NCBI GenBank assembly: GCA_973895155.1
Contig: OZ316898.1
Coordinates: 2,170,001 to 2,234,000 of the forward strand
Reading direction: 5' to 3'
DNA from: Marsupella aquatica
Taxonomy: Eukaryota > Marchantiophyta
Length of the DNA stretch: 64,000 nucleotides
This document shows, piece by piece, positions 1 to 12,299 of the stretch. Every line of letters starts with the position of its first letter. Position 1 is the first letter of the stretch. Made by a program: the position numbers and the translations under genes. Below the pieces are notes generated by a model. That model did no database searches and had not been told where the DNA came from. It saw nothing but the letters and a program-made list of their open reading frames with translations.

Positions 1-91
1 ACTATACATGTGATCATTGTTTCTCGCTCTCAGTATTTCACATGACATGCATGCCAATTTAAATCTGAATGCAAATGTGTTTTGTGTACAG

Positions 92-2070
92 GCAGGTTTT
101 CCCTCAAGTGCCTATAACATTTTGCACATGGCATGTTAGAAGAGCCTGGACAAAAAATATTATCTCCAAGGTTTTCTACCCCTTTGCCAAAGCCCACATC
201 AATGCGGAATTGGGAGCTCTCATGTATTCTGATGGAACTGGTGAGTGTATGTCTGCTTTTAATTTGTTGGCTTTCTGGTTCTAAGCCGCTTTGTTAGTCT
301 TTTACCATTGCCACATGGTTGCCTGTATAGCCCATGGTCTGATAAGGACTGAGGTCCACGTTCTTGTGCATGTATGGACTTGACAGTAGTGCTTGGCAGA
401 CATGACTCAAGAGTCCCAAGCCTTTATAGATCGATGGGTACTTACCCAACCGGTATTCATCGCATATTACAAGCGCGAGTGGCATAACAAGGTTTGGAAT
501 TGGGCAGTAAAGGTCAGAGGGTACAAACATGCAAACCAGAATACAAACGGGGGCATCGAACGCTGGCACCACACCTTGAAGATGGAGTTGAAGGCGGGTA
601 GGTACAGTATTACAGGACGGTCTATTCCTTGGTTACTCGGTCGATTGAGAGTTCTTGAGAATCATTATTGGTGTATTGCTGCCGACAAATTTCAGGGACG
701 AATCAGAAACAAGACTATTGAAGGGCATGTGCATAAGTCCCTAAATAGAGCCAAATCAATCCCCAACGAGTATGTGGAAACATTTGAGTGTGGCCTGTCC
801 AAATGTGCATGTGTTCGAAGCACTTCCTCAAACAATCCAAGCACCAAGGAGCACCTGGTCACTGATTGGGACAAAGATACTTGTGAATGTACTTGCGGCT
901 ATTCACTTCAAGGGAACGCATGCAAACATCAGGTAATGAAAACATACTCTGTGGGTTAAAACAACTTATAGCATCAACTCGAACCCGCTGCCCATGGGAA
1001 TTTCCAACGCCCTAGTCCATTCTCAAGCGCAACTTTGTAATGTTGTGCAGATAAAAGTTCTTTTGCTTATGACGAAGATGACCAAGTTAGAAGTTCTTCA
1101 TCAACTGGGAACGAAAATGGGATCCTTTTCGGGTGGGCTTGACCAGCATTTCAAACGGATGGCCGGGGAATCCCCACAATTGCCTTCTGAGGTAGGCAAT
1201 ATCAATCTGACGTATCCAGACGAGGACATGTGGGAAGAACCAATGGACGACACAGCCCACATGACAGCAGCTTTGCCTTCTCCACCCGTGAGCGAGTATG
1301 AAGCAATTGTTGTGACATGTTACAATCGAATTGCATATCACCCAACACTTGCCAGGCAAGGTTTGATTGAGCTTAAGCACTGGATGGAGTCGCTCTTAAC
1401 TAGAGAGGCACAACAAAATGTTGGCAGGCTGGACATGCAATCGGGACATGAGGGACTCACTCCTGCTGAAGGGAGCGATAGAAGTACCGTCGCCAAACGC
1501 GGGTGGGTTGACAAATTGATGGGTGTGAAGGGTAGACGCAAGCGGAAGGTGAAGGTCGGCGTTGACAGCAACAAAGAAAATGTGCAACCGTATCCTGAGG
1601 GCGACCCACGGAATTTGGTGAGTGGGCCGAATGCTCCCGAGAAGCTAAAGGTGAAAAGAAAGGATAAGGCAGTTTCATTCCAAGCCAAATTTGAGAAGGA
1701 ATCGGTAGACGCCCTTGCGGAAATGTGCATTGCCATCACTGACCACAATGGCAGTAGCGCTAGTGGCAAATGTATGATGCCATTGGCATCCAAGGGAACT
1801 CGAAGGGGAAAAAACCGAGTGGCTCCCCCATTTCCACTAAGCAATGTCATTAACTGCGCATCTGAATCAGGCGCTGTGAAAGCACCTCTGAGCCAAGCAA
1901 CTGTGGACCTCATTGGAAATATCCAAATTGGCTCCAGCCAGATGTGGGCTATGTCGCCCAACTTCCCAGACATTTTACGGGCCTTCTCCAACGGATCGAC
2001 AATAGACGCGAATGCAAGCAGGACTTTACATGTAGAAGAACACGTAGTCTCCATTGTGGATGAAGGATGA
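92..2070 (+). CDS. MULE-type transposase, C-terminal part, with SWIM zinc finger (5' end outside window)
   Basis: Three exons read in one frame: 92-240, 400-932 and 1051-2070. Introns 241-399 and 933-1050 start GT and end AG, with phases 1 and 0 that join cleanly. The first exon contains CTWHVRRAW, typical of the Mutator-like transposase core. The second has TNGGIERWHHTLK, a plausible site of the last catalytic acidic residue, and ends in a SWIM zinc finger (CTC, then CKH eleven residues on, at about 889-932). The third exon encodes about 340 residues of low-complexity basic tail with GRRKRKVKV, a likely nuclear localisation signal. MULE transposases cut and paste DNA elements with long terminal inverted repeats. 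The start and the first catalytic residues lie left of the window. No stop or frameshift is visible, so it may be intact, or a domesticated FAR1/MUG-like protein. Confidence 0.75.
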
Positions 2071-2696
2071 ATACTTTACGGCTCTGAACATGAACACTGC
2101 CTTTTATAATTATTTGCATATATACAAGCAGTTGCCTCGCCTTGTTTACTCATGCATACAGCCACTCGCTTCTCATCCATGCTGCCTATATAGCCCAGCC
2201 TCATGCATCTTAACAGTCCACAGTGAAATGACTCCACAAATTTCAGCAAATAAGGGTACTATGTAGGTGATCTGCAAATGGTTCATGTCTCATTCACACA
2301 TAAGTCGTGGCCCACATATATTCCACGGATAAAATTCATGTGCCATCCTCATACACATAAATTGTACACGATAGTGAAGACACAATCTTTATCCACAATA
2401 TTTATTTCAGACTTCCATCCATCCGAAGGCACCCAAAAAACAAGTTATATAAAGTGCACCATTGTCACTAAGCACAATAGAAGAATTGCCTAGTGTCACC
2501 ATTCCCCTATCAAAAATGTTAAGAAATAGTAGACCCGTAAGAGTTATCGTGGTCCTTATAAAAACTGCATGAAATAATGCCAAAAAAAGTGGACCCCACT
2601 AACTCCGCAACCACACGCTACTCTGGAGTGCCTTCTCCATATGCCACTTTGGAGTGCTAGTTCCCTTCACTGATTACATCCTACGTACATACTACC
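2071..2696. other. Gap between two convergent coding regions
   Basis: AT-rich sequence between the end of the transposase and the end of the minus-strand coding region. It should hold the two 3' ends. I see no repeat or RNA gene here. Confidence 0.4.
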
Positions 2697-5502
2697 CTAC
2701 TCACTATTATCATCATCGGAGCTAGATGGAGCATCACTGAGAGACTGGCTGGAGGTCTCGGTGGTAGACGCGGTGGGGCTATTAAAACTTGCCAACACTT
2801 TCTGCAGTTGTGCGTTTGAGAAGCAACTGAAGTTATACGTTCCATGAGGTCCACAAGTGTTGTGGACCTCTTAAACGCCTGTGAGGGTTGTTGGGAAGGA
2901 AGGATTGCTTTGTGTGTTGTTTCTGAAAATGCCAGCTTTGGCTCTCTCCACGCGGGTTTCCACGCGGTCATTGTTGTTGGGTTCAGACTCGGGTTCAGGA
3001 TGTTCCAACACAGTAGATGAAACATGTAAATTGCCCAGGGTATTGCCATGGACTGATGGGGTTGCAACATTGGATGAGGAGGCCTGCAGTAGGGTATGTG
3101 AAGTATGAATCACAGGGGGATCCATGGGGACTGCAAAATGCTCCTGGTCTTTGTCCTTGCTCACCCACGTAAAATCACTCTGCGGCTCATTGGCAAACAT
3201 CTCCCGTGCCATATCTGGGAACAATTGAGCGGCATCTGCATCCAGGCAACGCTCCTCATCCTTTCGTGAAGCATCAGACTCCTCAATGGGCTCCTCATCT
3301 GATGTGTCGGTCCACTCTGCTTCCGCTTGAACCTGCACTTGGGGGATTTCATACAATCCAGTACAATTAATTATCCGCTGAATTGTGTCAGTCCACAAAT
3401 TAGATCGAGTACAATGAAAGGCAAGGAAATGCATGAGCAATGTCAGTACTCCGTGGGTGTTCAATCAATTACCTTCTTCACTGCAGCATCATGACTACAA
3501 GAATTCATTTTCTTGTACATGGCCACAATGTTGGGCATGTAATTCTCAATTGCCTTGGGCTTACGGTCTGCCTTCCACAACTTGTACTCGGTCTCGCCTA
3601 TAGTCTGATATCGTGGCCAACCATGCTCCTCGTACCAAAGCATACTTTCACGCTTTGTACGCATCCACTGAAGAGCATCATTGCATAGGTCGGCCCGTTG
3701 TAGTGCCATGGCGTCATGGATTTCAACAGAAGTGATTGAAGCATCCATTGGTTCAAAGAAATTCCTCATGACTGTAGCACTTCGGATGAGTCTTCCAGTT
3801 TCAAACTCATCCAATTCAACAAATGCACTGTCTGGAATATCTGACAAAGCTCTGCTGGTCCATTGACATACATATGCTGATTTTGGGCATTGCAGAACCA
3901 AGGCCTGCAAGCGCGCCCAGTCACGGTCATTGGTGAGGGATTCTCAGGCCTGGAAGCCAAGTTTGGGCATCATGAATTGAAAGAAAATTAAGAACATATT
4001 TGGAGAAGGAATCGTTGGTGGTGGGTGTTGTAACCGGTTTTCTTCAAACCGGGTGACAAACGTGCTCTGGGTTGTTGTCGTGCGCAACAAACATGGCCAC
4101 ATGTTGGATGGGAGAACACAATGCAGTTCAATCGAGAGTTCAATAAACCAGTCAACACTACTGAATAAACTTTTAGTCAACACTATTGAATAAACTTCAT
4201 ACTTGACCCTTCTCTTTGCCATGCTCCAGCGCTGTCTTAATGTTCGTCTGACGTTGTAGTAATTCGGTGAGCATTCAGCCCCTGGCTGCTTCCGCCTTGC
4301 AGCATTCCTGGTTCTCGTTGTTGTTGTGCAGCAACGTCTTTGGTGTAGAGCGATGGAGGTGTCCCTTCACTAATGAGACCATGCTTCTTAAATACATGGC
4401 AGCCATATGTGCGAGCGTTTTTAAAAGGTACATTCTTGCAAGGCAACGTCTTGCACACAGCTGCATGCCCGTATCGAGAGAAATGAACTCCTTGTTTAGC
4501 AAGCCCAGTCGCTGATGATTCCTGCTCACAAGTGTAAGAAAGAAATGGTGAATGCAATTGTACAGTTGCAATTGTAGAAACGAACCTTGTAATTGCCCAT
4601 TCATGTATAAACAAGGCAAGTTGCATGCCTTCTTACCAATTTGCACTTGGCACATGGTTCGGGCAGTGCTGTACATTTACAAAGATGTGCAAGGTCCACC
4701 TCCGCAATCCCTTGTGGAGACGGTTTGTCACTTGATACGCTGCGGCTGCGGGTCCCTACATTGGGGCCTGGATCAGAGTCCTCCCCGTCACTGTTACATG
4801 TATCTGTGGCTATATATTTCACCGCAGCCTTGCCTTTGTTTCAGAGCACCGAGGCTGTTCACTATACTGCACGCCAACCTTTGCTTTTCGTGGAGTAAAC
4901 CTGGCGGATTGAACAGGGATCGTCGATCCAACATTACATTTCCGCCTCTTTCCACTTGTGCTTGGCACTGGTTTGGCTGGAGGAGACAGAGTCACTGCTG
5001 TGACCTCGATTTCATGGCCCTCAATGTCAGTTTGTTTCATGCGCTCATCATACATTGTCAACGTGGTGCATGCCATTGGTGTGATGGGGTGAGAGGACTC
5101 ATCCTTGCGGGCAGGTGGCGGACAATGAGGCAGCAATGGGCGACGTGGTGCTGCTAGAGCTAGGACCGGACTTAGGGAAGGACGCCCTTGGGGGTGAATA
5201 GGGTACACTTCACTTGGGCCAGCATTTGTGGCAGGCGGTGGTGCCAGCATTGGCATGTCTGGATCTGACAGTGGACCGGGAGCAACAATTTCTTGGTCTA
5301 CTACAGTTGTGGGATGATGGCCACCTGGATGGCCATTGTCCCACATTGCTTGCCTCCTCTTGGCGGCCTGAAATGAAAACCCGATCAGTCAGTTAATGAA
5401 ACCTAAATTACTAATTACCATGCTGGAAGTAAGTTCAGTTTACAAAGTAACTTATATCAGGTTTAAGTAATTCGTCAGTACCTGGCTCTTTGTTCTCGCC
5501 AT
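2697..5502 (-). pseudogene. Unrecognised multi-exon gene convergent with the transposase, with an in-frame stop near its 3' end
   Basis: Exon blocks read right to left. A 7-codon first exon begins MARTKSQ (5502-5482), followed by an intron and exon 5367 to about 4899 starting AAKRRQA. Blocks at about 4810-4636 and 4520-4237 carry spaced Cys/His (CKCTALPEPCAKCK, then CKTLPCK and GCHVFKKH), possibly a zinc-binding module. Exon about 3911-3473 includes WMRTKRESMLWYEEHGWPRY. It joins in phase 0 across a 95-bp intron (3472-3378) to an acidic exon starting RIINCTGLYEIP. That exon meets TAA at 2873-2871, yet the same frame stays coding-like to 2697, ending in an S/D-rich tail. The TAA suggests decay, or a small intron there. 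Family not recognised. Position suggests a second gene of the same mobile element. Middle splice sites are approximate. Confidence 0.4.
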
Positions 5503-6041
5503 ACTGTCCTGACACCTGCAATATAGATGAATAGTGCTGCACGACTTATGAATGAATCATAGGGGGAATGGGGAATCCTTGCATTACTCAATTCACTTGT
5601 AGTGTACGACACATTTTCATATCATATCATTTTCGCTGAAAGAATGATTGCAATACAGAATGCAATACATACATATTGCGCATAAACAAGGCCTGGAGGA
5701 TCGACAATGGCAATCATTCATTGGGACTTCAATGATACAAATGCATAATAAAAAAGCAATCACTTGTACTACTCTGTTTACTCATTACATATTTTGCCAA
5801 CAGCGAGTAAGCAATGAGTAAGCACGGCACAGCACAACACTTTCAATACAAAACTTCCCTTATTTCCGGATAGTCAACCAGTGTTTTGTTATATTGCAAG
5901 GAGGTCAATACAAAATGAAAACAGAGTACTTGCACTGCAAAAGGTAAAGTGGCAAAAGCAGGTCTGTTTGGCTACGGCGGATTCTACTCTGTCTATTTGT
6001 TACGCCCATAGTAGACGTCCATGAGGCACTGAACACTTCAG
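5503..6041. other. AT-rich gap
   Basis: Nothing recognised. It may be the upstream region of the minus-strand coding unit that starts at 5502. Confidence 0.4.
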
Positions 6042-6815
6042 CTAGACGGCAACAATGGAAGACACAGAAGTGCCCTGCTGGATTTCTTCATCGCCATGAT
6101 GTTCATCACCCTGGAGCACGTCCGACATTTTCCCTCCACTTGATGTACCTGCAGTGCAAGAGCCCTGCGATTGAAGTATTGGTGACCTGGGTGGATTCGT
6201 GGACGTTGTATTGCACATAGGGGTGGGGGATGATAGTACAGAAGCAGATGTGGCTGGAATGACATTGAACTGGGTTGATATATATTGGGTGCCTCCCTCG
6301 CTAGAAGCGCGCAACCATGGCGACTGCTGAGGGCACTACGATCCTTGTTGTCGCGGAGTTCGCAACTGTGTCCATAAACGTGACTGTGGTAACGTAGTGT
6401 TTGGTGACACAACCTCCAACTCATGAACCGATACAATTCCGCGATTAATCCGGAAGCTCACTTTGCAGAGTGGCGCGTGCTTCACAGAATCATGCATGGC
6501 CTGAAATTGATCGACTGCCTCCATACAGGCTAAGGCACTTGCGGATAGACCTACTAACTGTCTCGCAGCATCCCAAATGGCAGCTCGCAAGGTAGACTTG
6601 TGGGCATTATAGTGCAACATTGCATCAGTCATCAACACCTCAAAACGATAAAATTCACTGTAAACTCCATTCTGTAAAGCATCATGCTCACAATGGGTGC
6701 CTTTGGGGCCTTTGATGGAAATCTTACACAAGCCCCGCTGAATCACTCTCTGTACAGCCTCGATACACAAATTTCTTGGGAAAAGGGTTGGTAGCAATGA
6801 AATTGAGTATGACAA
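6042..6815 (-). pseudogene. Unrecognised coding region interrupted by one TAG
   Basis: One reading frame of 258 codons runs 6815 to 6042, broken only by TAG at 6338-6336. The first part looks like a helical domain (IEAVQRVIQRG, YRFEVLMTDAMLHYNAH, AAIWDAARQLVGLSASALACMEAV). The part after the stop is Ser/Thr/Gly-rich. A plausible upstream exon (GSGKEIPLRGDTYGG) lies near 6905-6970, followed by a good donor. CAG to TAG is one C-to-T step, as expected in a methylated decaying transposon. Family not recognised. It lies next to the minus-strand exons at 2.7-5.5 kb and could be the same element. Confidence 0.35.
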
Positions 6816-6975
6816 CAGTACATGGTCCCATATACCCCGTCTCCTCTCTCATGACGGCATTTTGCACATCGAGCAGAGTTGATATTGACATTGAAAAAAC
6901 CTTACCAGTAGGTTCGGGACTTTGGTTGTCGTCCTCCGTATGTGTCGCCTCTCAATGGAATTTCCTTACCTGAAC

Positions 6976-9640
6976 CTCTCTACAAAAGCAATAGCAATGC
7001 ATAAGCAGTTGCAAAACGGACGAATGGTCTGTCACCCTAAATTCAGCTAACACATTTAAGTGAAAATGAATCACATTCCATGCTCTGCACACGCGCCTTG
7101 CGATGTGCTGTAGACTGCCTCAGTTGACATGCAATAGGTCAGGAGAAATGAGAATTGGGCTTGGCGGGAATGCGCATCGATCGCCGCACATTCAGCCAAT
7201 GGAACTGAATGGGCTGCAGACCACGCAAACTCGTAGAAGACTCCAAGCTGACAGCATACGGGTAGCACACGAGAAATCTGAATTCCGGAAGTGTATACAA
7301 AGTGCATGGGGGAGGGGTCCAAGCTCGCGACCCGACAGGCGATGGCCTGGCCGGTGCGGTGATAGTGGGCCCGGGTCCGGTGGCAGGGAATTCCAATTAG
7401 GGACAGCCCGGTGCTGCCGAGAGGGACATGCTTGCCAAAGCCACCGATCGCAAAGGTCACGCTGCCCAAAAATTCACTGCGATGGTGACGCTTTGCTGCT
7501 GGCCTGTAAACGCCATGGCCTTACTGTAAACCAGCCACATCGATGCATTAATGTGCATCGATACTGGCGATCGCCGTGAATTGTGTGTGCTTGAAAGAGA
7601 AGGGATTGATGGGTTGTACCTACCCATGCAAAAGTAGTGCACAAACATTTCATAAATTATTGGCCATTGATTTTGCAAACTACTCTTTAAAAAAAAGTCC
7701 AATAAATGCTCCCAAAGAGCAATCTCAAGACTCATTAAGAGACTTGAATACATAGCTGCCCACGCCCATTGCCTGCCCTCTTCACAATTCTTTTTGAATG
7801 TAACGAGCATTAAGCTTTCCCGATTTGGTGGGGTCAATGTTAAAAGCATTTGGGCCACACAACAGGATTTGAACCCAGAACCTCTCCATCTCACTGAGAT
7901 CAGTCTGGGGTTCGCTTGGTTTATCACGGAAACTACATCTACCACATCCAAGCACTTACCAGGTATTAATGTGAATTAGATTAATTGCCCTCAAAATTAG
8001 CTTGCGTCCTTAATGAAGATTTGGCCACAAATAGTAAAGGAATGGGTCACAACCCATCGCACATGCTTGTAATGCAAAGAACGTAAATATGTACGAGGTT
8101 CTTTTATGGTATTGTTCATGACTACATGGTGGACACTATGCACCCTAAACCCTATTTGTGCCGCGGAGTCACGGTCTTGGGGACTTAGTTATGAGATGCA
8201 ATATTTCAATTTAGAGGGAAACCATAACCCATGCAACTGGCTTCGGGTGAAAACACTTGATTTATATGTTTTAATATAGTACCTACCACATACCAAGCAA
8301 CCCTTTTGGAGCATACAATAGGATCTGAACAAGAGCCCCATTGGAGCATAATCAGGTGCAATTACCAATGAGATAGGTAAGAGGGCCTCCTATGAGAGGT
8401 GATTGATAGGTATATTGGAGAACTCGTATTCAGTAGATGGCAGAGCCAAAACACTTTACTCCTTCGTTAGAAATAATCAACCCTAAGCAGAGGAAGTAGC
8501 TGCAACTACTGTAAACAAAAAATTCCCTGGTTGTCCTCCTCTGGTTTTTCCTACTTCTAATACAATGGGCTTCAGTCCTCCTTTCAAAAACAGAAAAACA
8601 GAAAAATCAATTGAAATGGAATAAGATGAATTAGAAAGCAGTCATGTGTCATGCCAAAGGACCTAAGGCTAAGTAGTGCTTGTTTTGGTAAGTAACCCAT
8701 CCCAGAGATTCTGCAGTAGAGTTTGAGGGTGTCCAATACTCAAGAAAAATCACCAACAGGTTACCGCGTGCATGTACTATTATTGTACTCACAAATTCTA
8801 CCTAGCCTGTTGTTTTGACAGCAACCCTCTTTCATAGAGTCATCTTTATTATTCAAGAAAATGATTAGAATGATACCAAGGTGAGAAAAGCATTCCTTGG
8901 TGAATGTATTGTTTCATATATTTTTGCCGGAGAAAGAGAATTTGAGAAATAGTTGGGTATTTACCATCATACAATGTTTTTCAAAGATATAAGCATTTTA
9001 TGTGAAATACTGATATCATGGACAATACATCCAATAGAATATTTTGTTCTACCCTGTTCTTTGTGTAAAATTAACTTTGCAACTTTTAATCTTTGTATAG
9101 TTAGTGGGTTCACTCTTTTCCTCGACTTTCTATCGAACACTACTAGTAGTGTTTATTTGTTGCTAGAAACATCATTGTTTCTGTTTGTGACCAAATGTGT
9201 TGATGTGGTAACCCGTGCTGATAGGGATTCTGGAAAGAACTTTCCATAGGAATCAGTAATCTTTGATTGCCATTAGTATGAAAAAACTACCCTTCAAACC
9301 TAATTCCATCAGGTAGTGTACTTTCTTGAGAAGAGGAAAGACAAAGATGGGGTATTTTGATAGGACAGCTCTTATTAATTTACACTTTCACTTTTTGAAA
9401 ACTGGGCACCAAGCCCAATCAACATCGGAGAGGTTACTCCACAAAGGACCCCATGAATGGCATTGTAAATTGTCATTTAAACAACACACACATACGAAGA
9501 TGAGAACAAATCCAATCTATCTCCAAAACAAAGATTCATACGGTTTCCATCATTGCCAGCAATGAGGCAATGATCTGTGTCCCCCAAAGGCAGTCAGATC
9601 TCGTTGAGATCTATGGATCACTCTTTCCTTGGTTAGCTTT
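6976..9640. other. Repeat-like intergenic region
   Basis: No gene recognised. A 132-codon open frame exists on the minus strand at 7071-7469 but matches nothing I know and lacks a clear ATG. A SINE-like unit lies at 7825-7965. The rest is AT-rich, with a telomere-like CCCTAAACCCTA at about 8142. Confidence 0.4.
7825..7965 (-). repeat. tRNA-like SINE copy
   Basis: On the minus strand it has a B-box-like GGGTTCAAATCC (complement of 7865-7876), followed by TTTTAACATTGACCCCAC (complement of 7828-7846). The same tail follows a B-box-like sequence at 37.7 kb on the plus strand, which marks a dispersed family. The A box is weak. Confidence 0.45.
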
Positions 9641-9649
9641 TAGAATGGA

Positions 9650-9658
9650 AAAAAATGT
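9650..9658 (+). repeat. Target-site duplication, left copy
   Basis: AAAAAATGT abuts the left inverted repeat; the same 9 bases follow one extra G after the right inverted repeat at 10792-10800. A-rich sequence makes chance agreement somewhat easier. Confidence 0.6.
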
Positions 9659-10790
9659 GAGATATATGCTTGATGGGCCCCTTGGTGAACCTTTCTTACC
9701 TGATGGGCCCCTAGGTAACTTTTTTTACCAAGTAGGACCCCTCTTAATGACCAGTACACCTGTTCTTGTGTGGTGCCTACACCTGTCCTTGTGTGGTGCC
9801 TACTATGTACAGTGACTCCAGGCAAACTGCACAGTTGAACCGTGCGGTTGACCCTGCATGGTCGACCGAGAAACCATGGAGATTATTCAGGAGAAACCGC
9901 GAAAAGCGACTGTCGCTGTCGAAACTGTGATTTGAAGAGAATGTGCATTATGTCTTCGGATTCAAAATTTGACTGATCGCGGGGTAGTCATTAAGTTTGC
10001 TTGTATGGGTTTTTTGTGACTGTTGGACTGTGCGGGAGGCCACCCCTACATGGTCGAAGAAACATGTGGGAGAAATGGGTGAAACCGTAGAGATGATGTG
10101 GGAGAACTGCAAAAAGTTGTCGCCGCTGCCCAAACAGTGACTTGAATACAATATGGATTATGTCTTCGGGTTCAAATTTTTACCAAAACGCGGGGTAGTG
10201 CACATGAGTTTTTCACGATGTTTTCATACGCGACTGTCAGCGTCAGTGCAGGGTACCTCCAAATGTCCACAAAGAATATTCAAGTTCAATGTTCGGAATT
10301 TGCCCACTGCTGCCACAACAAAAATCGCAAATGATTGACAAATGCGCTCGAAAAATGGTGATACTCCCCTGTGCAATGCATACAAACAATTTCAAAAGGT
10401 GACAGACCTGAAGGTGTCGGGGTACACCCTAAACCTTGAAACACGGGAAGACATAATCCATTGTGTCTTCAGGCATTAACCCATTGAATCTGAAGACATA
10501 ATGCATATTGTCTCCAAATCACAGTTTCGACAGCGGCAGTCGCTTTTCGCGGTTTCTCCTGAATAATCTCCATGGTTTCTCGGTCGACCATGCAAGGTCG
10601 GCCGCACAGTTCAACCGTGCAGTTTGCCTGGAGTCACTGTACATAGTAGGCACCACACAAGGACAGGTGTAGGCACCACACAAGAACAGATGTACTGGTC
10701 ATTAAGAGGGGTCCTACTTGGTAAAAAAAGTTACCTAGGGGCCCATCAAGTAAGAAAGGTTCACCAGGGGGCCCATCAAGCATATATCTC
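9659..10790. mobile_element. Foldback DNA transposon with about 307-bp terminal inverted repeats, MULE-like
   Basis: The left arm, 9659 to about 9966, is the near-exact reverse complement of 10484-10790. Both ends read GAGATATATGCTTGATGGGC inward. The flanks AAAAAATGT (9650-9658) and AAAAAATGT (10792-10800) form a 9-bp target duplication. Terminal G, long arms and a 9-bp duplication are Mutator-like features. The roughly 520-bp core has no transposase. Part of the core (about 10036-10200) is a diverged direct copy of the inner left arm (about 9842-9985), sharing ATTATGTCTTCGG-TTCAAA and GCGGGGTAGT. Non-autonomous; arms are little diverged, so insertion is fairly recent. Confidence 0.8.
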
Positions 10791-10800
10791 GAAAAAATGT

Positions 10801-11866
10801 AAATAGTAAACATTAAGCAAAAAAATCAGGGGCCACCCCCTCTCCGCAGGACTCAAAAACAAATTGTCATTTAGCACCTTCACAAGTGGGCACACCGAGA
10901 AAATCCAAAGCAGTTTCAGATCATCCTACCAGGGGATGGTTTGGCGTGCTGTGGTAATCTATTCATGTGAACAAATAAACTAAATCGATGGTAGCCATAA
11001 GCTGAATATATTAGCTATCACATAAATAGCTGACCGTGTCATTTAGTGATGTGAAATGACTATACTAGCATGCGCTGTTAATGTCCTTGTAGGATAAACA
11101 TTTCCATTTCCTAGAACCTTTCACCCTAAATTGGAGATCCAAAGACAGATTAAAATGGGTAGGGAGAGTCGGGGTGAGAGTTGAGGCAACAACTACAGCA
11201 AGCGTTGGAGTGAAATCAGCAGCAGGCTGAGAGCCAGATCTAAACCCTAATCTAAAGGGCAGGTGGAGCCAATTAACACTCTATAATTCCCCGTCCCATT
11301 GTTCTACCCCTCGTGTTACTATTTCCCTCATCTTTGCCCCTTCTCCCTCCCTGCCACCCCGTCATGCTCCCCCTGCTAACATAAACAAGAAAACAGGAAC
11401 ATAGAGTGCAAGGCGTTGTCAGTAGGAACTCCTTGTAAAAGATTGTGGGCAGAAAAGTGTCAGGTGCAGCTGTGTTGTAACCAAAAAAAACCCAACATTT
11501 GGGAAGGAAAAAAAGTTTTGGAGAAGAAAACTCCATGCAAACAGGAAAAGTTGTTGGGTTATGCAAAAAGCAAGCAATGCGGAGGGCAGATTTACCTGGC
11601 CGCATCAAGTCACCCTCACCCCAAAAGGAGAACTAAAGGTCCATGCCACCGCCAAGCCACCTCCAAAGAAACAAGAAAGGTGAGAGGGGTTGGCAGTGAT
11701 TCAGGTTGGACCCCTGAATTTGCCCCAAACTCCAAAAGGAAAAAGAAACATCAAACCTCCCCTAACACTATTTTAAAAGAGAGGGAAAACCAGTAGGCAA
11801 AACAAAAATAGCAAATAACAACCAAAAAGAAAACCCTTCCTCCCCCACAGCACAAATGTATTATCT
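10801..11866. other. Intergenic gap
   Basis: No gene recognised. An A-rich open frame at 11416-11796 has a skewed Lys/Gln/Pro composition and no family resemblance. Confidence 0.4.
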
Positions 11867-11998
11867 TCTCAAGTTCCCATGTGCACTACCATAGTAACGT
11901 ATTGTCAGGTTCTCAAGTTCCCATGTGCTCTACCATAGTAAGGTATTGTCAGGTTCTCGAGTTCCCATGTGCTCTACCATAGTAAGGTATTGTCAGTT
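11867..11998 (+). repeat. 44-bp minisatellite, three copies plus a decayed fourth
   Basis: Units begin at 11867, 11911 and 11955, each TTCTC(A/G)AGTTCCCATGTGC and ending TATTGTCAG. They differ at only a few bases. A diverged partial unit lies at about 12043-12080. Confidence 0.85.
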
Positions 11999-12299
11999 AC
12001 AGGATTAAAATCATAGTACCAGTTTGTACCAATATATTTCAAATTCTCATATGGGCTATCATAGTAAGGGATTGTCAGGTACACGCTTACCATAGTTACA
12101 CTATGTACCAATACAGACATGGCCATGTGCAGGCTGTACTATGTACCCCCATGGCAGCGAGCATACTAATTAAGTGTTTTTAGGGTATCATTTATAAAAC
12201 AGTGCCAGATAACAAAATATGTAGGGATCGAGACATGACCCCAAAAGTGGAAACCCAATAAAAGGTAAAAGCAAAGGACCACCTGCGGAAGACCAAATA

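Noticed and set aside
7071-7469. 132-codon minus-strand frame in a GC-rich patch
   Set aside because: Starts without ATG, no family recognised; could be an exon of the neighbouring minus-strand unit but nothing supports it.
11416-11796. Lys-rich 126-codon frame
   Set aside because: Composition follows A-rich DNA; no ATG context, introns or family support.
11867-11998. Regular 44-bp repeats as a CRISPR array
   Set aside because: Whole units repeat with no unique spacers, and the DNA is eukaryotic.
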